Below are positions 6,596 through 9,520 of a stretch of 9,520 nt of DNA, one piece after another (positions within the stretch are counted from its first letter, which is position 1; the number at the start of each line of letters is the position of its first letter). Made by a program: the position numbers and the translations under genes. The stretch lies in contig JAGBOM010000303.1 of assembly GCA_017633865.1 (NCBI GenBank), positions 1-9,520 of the forward strand. The letters are read 5' to 3'. The notes below the pieces were generated by a model. The model worked only from the letters and a program-made list of their open reading frames with translations, was not told where the DNA came from and did not search any database. This DNA comes from Opitutales bacterium. GTDB taxonomy: Bacteria; Verrucomicrobiota; Verrucomicrobiia; Opitutales; Intestinicryptomonadaceae.

Positions 6596-7182
6596 AAAAC
6601 ACGAGGGAGCTGCTTCTCGAAAAGGCCTTTTTCCTGATGCTTGAAAAGGGCTACAAGGGAATTTCCGTAAGCGACATTCAAAGCGCCGTCGGGCTTTCAA
6701 GGGGGGTGCTCTACAAGCATTTCAGCGCGAAGTCCGAGCTTTTAATGGAGGCGTGCCGCCATTATTTCTACGAAAAATTCTTCCCGGTTAATGACGATTT
6801 TAAGGCGCTTAGCCTTCGGGATTTTTTGGAGCTTACAAATAAAAACATGTCGGCGCTTTGCAAAATTTTCGCGGCGGCGAAAAATCCGAAGATAAACATT
6901 TTAAGGTACAATCTTTTGTACGCGGAGGTTATGCAAAACGTTCCGGAATTTAAAAGCTTTATTGCGGGGGAAATGGCGGCGATGTCCGTCGTTTTGAAAA
7001 ACGCGCTTAAGCGCGGAGAGATTTCAAAAGGGCTTTCCGAAAAATTTGTGGGCGGCGTTTTTTACGATATTTATTGCCGCGCCTCAAGCGCGCATGGCGG
7101 CGGCGACAAAGAAATCGTTTCGCAAATCATAAAAGACTCCCGCGGCTTTTACAGGCTCGTCGCGGCGAAGGCGCAAGGCTAA
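6592..7182 (+). CDS. TetR/AcrR-family transcriptional regulator of the shc operon
   Basis: This 196-residue protein has the TetR N-terminal HTH: a first helix around 4-20, then ISVSDIQSAVGLSRGVLYKHF at about 24-44, with the usual GLSRGxLYxHF recognition helix. Residues 50-190 are predicted helical and would form the dimerisation and ligand-binding part, which I cannot assign to a ligand. ATG 6592 overlaps the shc TGA (ATGA), and the HTH begins at the expected distance; the open frame upstream of it is an shc shadow. The likely target is the palindrome at 4497-4522, making this an autoregulated switch for hopanoid synthesis, probably sensing squalene, a hopanoid or a membrane-active compound (inference). 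The gene is visibly richer in A+T than shc, which could mean separate acquisition. A bidirectional terminator follows. Confidence 0.92.
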   Translation: MKNTRELLLEKAFFLMLEKGYKGISVSDIQSAVGLSRGVLYKHFSAKSELLMEACRHYFYEKFFPVNDDFKALSLRDFLELTNKNMSALCKIFAAAKNPKINILRYNLLYAEVMQNVPEFKSFIAGEMAAMSVVLKNALKRGEISKGLSEKFVGGVFYDIYCRASSAHGGGDKEIVSQIIKDSRGFYRLVAAKAQG

Positions 7183-7233
7183 ATTGCCTTGCCGCGGCTT
7201 GGGCTTTTCTATCGCAATAAAAAATTTTGGCGC

Positions 7234-7270
7234 AAAAAAAACGTTCGGAAAAAATCCGAACGCTTTTTTT
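7234..7270. terminator. Bidirectional terminator between tetR and HU
   Basis: CGTTCGGA (7242-7249) pairs with TCCGAACG (7255-7262) around AAAAA. Seven T follow on the plus side (7264-7270) and eight A precede on the left (7234-7241), so the stem ends in a T-run when read from either strand. It serves the convergent tetR and HU genes. Confidence 0.92.
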
Positions 7271-7287
7271 AAATTGCAAAGCGCTTA

Positions 7288-7560
7288 TTATTTCGCCTTG
7301 AACTTGGAGCTGGCCTTGAACTTGATGGCCTTGGAAGCCTTGATCTTGATCTTCTCCTTGGTCTTGGGGTTGATGCCTGTGCGGGCCTTGCGGTCAACTA
7401 CGGAGAAAGTGCCGAAGCCGATGAGCTGGACTTTCTTTTCCTTCTTTACGCCGGCCTGGATGCCTTCGAGAACGGCCTTGAGGGCGCGTTCAGCGCAGGC
7501 TTTGGAGGCGTCCGCGCCAAGATTCTTTTGAATGATTGCGATGAGATCTTCTTTTTTCAT
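7288..7560 (-). CDS. HU-family nucleoid DNA-binding protein
   Basis: HU is an abundant small dimeric protein that bends and compacts DNA. At 90 residues the length is exactly typical. The DNA-binding beta-arm signature is clear: GFGTFSVVDRKARTGINP at 48-65, with Pro65 the intercalating residue, then IKIKASKAIKFK. The C-terminal tail SKFKAK is rich in Lys. Most Lys codons are AAG, whereas the neighbours often use AAA, a bias that suits high expression. The start has no Shine-Dalgarno but an A-rich leader (CCCAAAAAAAAACAAAC on the minus strand). A promoter lies about 65 nt upstream and a bidirectional terminator just downstream. From sequence I cannot tell whether this is HU-alpha-like, HU-beta-like or IHF-like. 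Confidence 0.95.
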   Translation of the reverse strand: MKKEDLIAIIQKNLGADASKACAERALKAVLEGIQAGVKKEKKVQLIGFGTFSVVDRKARTGINPKTKEKIKIKASKAIKFKASSKFKAK

Positions 7561-7624
7561 GTTTGTTTTTTTTTGGGTTTATGATGATTAAAAGATGGGA
7601 TAAACACCCGCTTTATGACTCCTA

Positions 7625-7652
7625 TTTATGGACACTTTTTTTTGCCCGTCAA
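7625..7652 (-). promoter_or_regulatory. Likely HU promoter
   Basis: Read on minus: TTGACG (7652-7647), 16 nt, then CATAAA (7630-7625). The -35 matches 5 of 6 and the -10 matches 4 of 6. The leader to ATG 7560 would be about 57 nt. Confidence 0.5.
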
Positions 7653-7683
7653 TGCAAAAATGCGAAAAAATCAGGGGTTTTTT

Positions 7684-7746
7684 AAAATTTGTTTCGCGCG
7701 GCCTCTTTGTTTAAGCGAAATTTTCGCCCCCCGCTAAAATTTGTTT
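7684..7746. repeat. Direct repeat AAAATTTGTTT upstream of mdh
   Basis: AAAATTTGTTT occurs at 7684-7694 and 7736-7746 (52 bp start-to-start; the preceding T is also shared). Between them GCGAAA-T-TTTCGC (7715-7727) forms a small inverted repeat. The second copy overlaps the mdh -35 box, so these may be regulator sites. Confidence 0.4.
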
Positions 7747-7774
7747 TACAAAATCGGGCGGAGGCGTATATAGT
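7745..7774 (+). promoter_or_regulatory. Likely mdh promoter
   Basis: TTTACA (7745-7750, 5 of 6 to consensus), an 18-nt gap and TATAGT (7769-7774, 5 of 6). TATATA at 7767 with a 16-nt gap is an alternative. The leader to ATG 7809 would be about 28 nt. Confidence 0.6.
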
Positions 7775-7793
7775 ATTTACCCATAAAAAATTT

Positions 7794-7805
7794 AAACTTA
7801 AGTTT
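7794..7805. promoter_or_regulatory. Perfect palindrome next to the mdh start codon
   Basis: AAACTTAAGTTT is a 12-bp perfect palindrome that ends 3 nt before ATG 7809 and takes the place of a Shine-Dalgarno. With no loop it is more likely a protein-binding site than an RNA hairpin. Chance in AT-rich DNA is possible. Confidence 0.4.
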
Positions 7806-7808
7806 GCT

Positions 7809-8798
7809 ATGAAGAAACCAATTAAAGTTGCAGTTACCGGCGCGGCCGGAAACATCGGGTACGCGATGGTGTTTCGCATCGCCAACGGCGATTTGTTCGG
7901 CGCCGACCAGCCCGTGGAGCTCAATCTTATAGACATCGCCCCCGCGATGCCTAAGTTAAACGGCGTCAAGATGGAGCTTGACGACTGCGCCTTCCCGCTG
8001 CTTGAAAAAATCGTATGCACCGCGGACTTGGCCGAGGGCTTTAAAGACGTAAATTGGGCGATACTCGTGGGCTCAATGCCCCGCAAGGCCGGAATGGAGC
8101 GCTCCGACCTGCTCAAGATTAACGGCGGCATTTTTACCGGCCAGGGCAAGGCCATAGAGCAGTACGCGGCCAAAGACGTGCGCGTGTTTGTCGTCGGCAA
8201 CCCCTGCAACACGAACTGCTGGATAGCCAAGCAGTCCGCCCCTTCGATTCCGTCCGACCGCTGGTTTGCCATGACCATGCTCGACCAGAAGCGCGCGGCC
8301 TACCAGCTCGCCGCAAAAGCCGGCGTTCTTAGCCGCGACGTTTCAAACGTCACAATTTGGGGCAACCATTCCTCCACCCAGTATCCCGACGCCTACAACG
8401 CCAAGATTAACGGCAGGCCCGCCGCCGATGTCATTAACGACAAGGCCTGGCTCGAAAACGAATTTATCCCGACCGTTCAAAAGCGCGGAGCCGCGGTTAT
8501 AGAGGCAAGGGGCGCGTCTTCGGCCGCGTCGGCGGCAAACGCCGCTATTTCGACGGTCCGCGCGCTTTCCACTCCGACCCCGGCGGGCGAATGGTTCAGC
8601 GTCGGCGTCTGCTCAAACGGCGAATACGGCACCCCCAAAGGCATAATCACCTCGATGCCCGTCCGCACCGACGACGGCAAAAACTGGTATGTCGTTAATG
8701 ATTTGCCGATAAACGAATTTTCAGCGGCAAGAATCAAGGCGAGCAACGAGGAGCTTCAGGCGGAGGCGAAGTCCGCTTCGGAAATCCTCGGCCTGTAA
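7809..8798 (+). CDS. mdh: Malate dehydrogenase (NAD-dependent, type 2)
   Basis: It interconverts malate and oxaloacetate with NAD in the TCA cycle, in the cytoplasm. At 329 residues it matches the cytosolic-like type-2 MDH group. The Rossmann motif is GAAGNIG at 11-17, with Asp42 in LIDIAP consistent with NAD preference. The mobile substrate loop PRKAGMER supplies Arg92 and Arg98; NPCNTN (131-136) holds the cofactor/substrate Asn131. LDQKRA (158-163) carries Asp159 and Arg162, and WGNHSSTQ (184-191) carries the catalytic His187. LDQKRA differs from the usual LDHNRA at two positions, but the catalytic residues are kept. ATG 7809 gives the standard N-terminus; an in-frame ATG at 7689 lies upstream of the promoter and would add 40 unrelated residues. 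No Shine-Dalgarno is seen; a palindrome sits there instead. The gene is monocistronic, with a terminator after it. Confidence 0.96.
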   Translation: MKKPIKVAVTGAAGNIGYAMVFRIANGDLFGADQPVELNLIDIAPAMPKLNGVKMELDDCAFPLLEKIVCTADLAEGFKDVNWAILVGSMPRKAGMERSDLLKINGGIFTGQGKAIEQYAAKDVRVFVVGNPCNTNCWIAKQSAPSIPSDRWFAMTMLDQKRAAYQLAAKAGVLSRDVSNVTIWGNHSSTQYPDAYNAKINGRPAADVINDKAWLENEFIPTVQKRGAAVIEARGASSAASAANAAISTVRALSTPTPAGEWFSVGVCSNGEYGTPKGIITSMPVRTDDGKNWYVVNDLPINEFSAARIKASNEELQAEAKSASEILGL

Positions 8799-8824
8799 TA
8801 GAAATTGCGGCGGTTTCTTTTTAA

Positions 8825-8856
8825 GGCGCGGGTGTTTTGCCCCGCGTCTTTTTTTT
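8825..8856 (+). terminator. Rho-independent terminator after mdh
   Basis: GGCGCGGG (8825-8832) pairs with CCCGCGTC (8841-8848), one G·T included, around an 8-nt loop. Eight T follow (8849-8856). It lies 27 nt after the mdh stop. Confidence 0.9.
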
Positions 8857-8885
8857 GCGTTTTTATCTGTTAATATATAAAAATC

Positions 8886-8913
8886 TTGACGTAAGGCGCC
8901 TATCAAATATGAT
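8886..8913 (+). promoter_or_regulatory. Promoter of the Gfo/Idh/MocA gene
   Basis: TTGACG (8886-8891), a 16-nt gap and TATGAT (8908-8913); both boxes match 5 of 6. The leader to ATG 8959 is about 40 nt. It follows the mdh terminator directly, so the next gene is transcribed separately. Confidence 0.65.
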
Positions 8914-8958
8914 TTATGTCGAAATTTTGAAACCTGAATTTTTTAAGGGAAGGAAAAT

Positions 8959-9520
8959 ATGCTGAATATAATAATAAACAGGCGCGACTTTTTAAAACGC
9001 TCCGCTTTGGCGGGCGCCGGGCTCGCGCTCACATCGTCAATTTGGGCTAAGGAAGACCGGGTTGTGGACGACAACTGGGTCTCCCCCCACAAAAATCTGG
9101 TAAGCCCGGACAAGAAGGTAAGGCTTGCCGTTATCGGCTGCGGAGGCCAGGGCAGGGTCGACCTTAGCCAGATGGACCCTCTTGTGGAGTTCACCGCCTT
9201 TGCCGACCCCGATTTCGACAGAGCCTCCGCGACGTTCACCCGCTACCCGTCGGTTCCGCGATATAAAGACTACCGCCAGATGCTCGAGGAGCAGGCGGAC
9301 AATATCGACGCGGTTTTGGTCGCCACTCCCGACCACATGCACTATCCCGCCGCCGTAAAGGCGATGAGCCTGGGCAAACACGTTTACGTCGAAAAGCCCG
9401 CCACCCACACGATAGGCGAGGCGAGGGCGCTTAAGGCTCTCGCGAAGAAAACCGGCCTTGTAACGCAAATGGGCAACCACGGCCACGCCTACAACGGCTG
9501 CCGCATGCTTAAAGAGTGGA
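8959..9520 (+). CDS. Tat-exported Gfo/Idh/MocA-family oxidoreductase (partial, runs off the window)
   Basis: Only the first 187 residues are inside the window. The N-terminus is a twin-arginine signal: RRDFLK at 8-13, a hydrophobic stretch ALAGAGLALTSSIWA (16-30) and likely cleavage near Ala30, so the enzyme should fold with its cofactor and be exported to the periplasm. Next comes the NAD(P)-binding Rossmann motif VIGCGGQG (58-65), the ATPDHMH strand (122-128) and the family EKP signature at 145-147 (Lys146), followed by QMGNHGHAYNG (170-180). Such proteins act on sugars, inositols or their derivatives; the substrate cannot be read from this part. Secreted members are numerous in Planctomycetes and Verrucomicrobia. 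A clear Shine-Dalgarno (GGGAAGGA, 8947-8954) lies 4 nt before ATG 8959, the best in the window. The gene has its own promoter upstream. Confidence 0.93.
   Translation, partial: MLNIIINRRDFLKRSALAGAGLALTSSIWAKEDRVVDDNWVSPHKNLVSPDKKVRLAVIGCGGQGRVDLSQMDPLVEFTAFADPDFDRASATFTRYPSVPRYKDYRQMLEEQADNIDAVLVATPDHMHYPAAVKAMSLGKHVYVEKPATHTIGEARALKALAKKTGLVTQMGNHGHAYNGCRMLKEW

Noticed and set aside
7689..7808. Upstream in-frame ATG for mdh (40 extra residues)
   Set aside because: The extension precedes the likely promoter, is unlike MDH N-termini, and the ATG at 7809 leads straight into the Rossmann fold at the usual distance.

Overview
The window looks like chromosomal DNA of a Gram-negative-type bacterium, most plausibly of the Planctomycetes–Verrucomicrobia–Lentisphaerae–Chlamydia group, with Verrucomicrobiota as my best guess. 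The reasons are a twin-arginine-exported Gfo/Idh/MocA oxidoreductase, mostly Shine-Dalgarno-free and A-rich leaders, a type-2 malate dehydrogenase, a squalene-hopene cyclase and a solitary nuoA. This placement is inference. G+C is high in most genes and visibly lower in the TetR-type gene. I saw no transposase, phage gene, CRISPR array, tRNA or rRNA.

Layout. (1) Positions 1-1608 carry the 3' part of an ftsK/spoIIIE DNA translocase. One in-frame TAA at 181-183 splits it, with the reading frame unchanged on both sides. (2) miaA (1678-2532, minus) converges on ftsK and diverges from nuoA. (3) nuoA (2656-3045) stands without other nuo genes. Two bases after it begins a three-part protein (3048-4385): a fructose/nitrogen-type PTS EIIA domain, a pyruvate-kinase-C-like alpha/beta domain and a diadenylate cyclase (DisA_N) domain. 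A strong terminator follows at 4403-4428. (4) A compact hopanoid unit follows: a palindromic TetR-type operator (4497-4522), a promoter-like region, squalene-hopene cyclase (4595-6595) and an overlapping TetR-family regulator (6592-7182). (5) A bidirectional terminator (7234-7270) separates tetR from the minus-strand HU gene (7288-7560). (6) Divergent from HU lies malate dehydrogenase (7809-8798) with promoter and terminator. (7) The window ends inside a Tat-exported Gfo/Idh/MocA oxidoreductase (from 8959) with its own good promoter.

How the parts work together. Most genes are housekeeping: chromosome segregation, tRNA modification, respiratory complex I, the TCA cycle and the nucleoid. Two arrangements stand out. 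The EIIA–PK_C–DAC fusion would put c-di-AMP synthesis under direct control of a PTS phosphorelay. The operator–shc–tetR unit looks like a self-regulated switch for hopanoid production. The ftsK internal stop and a strand-biased set of KOPS-like octamers (five on plus, none seen on minus) also deserve a check.
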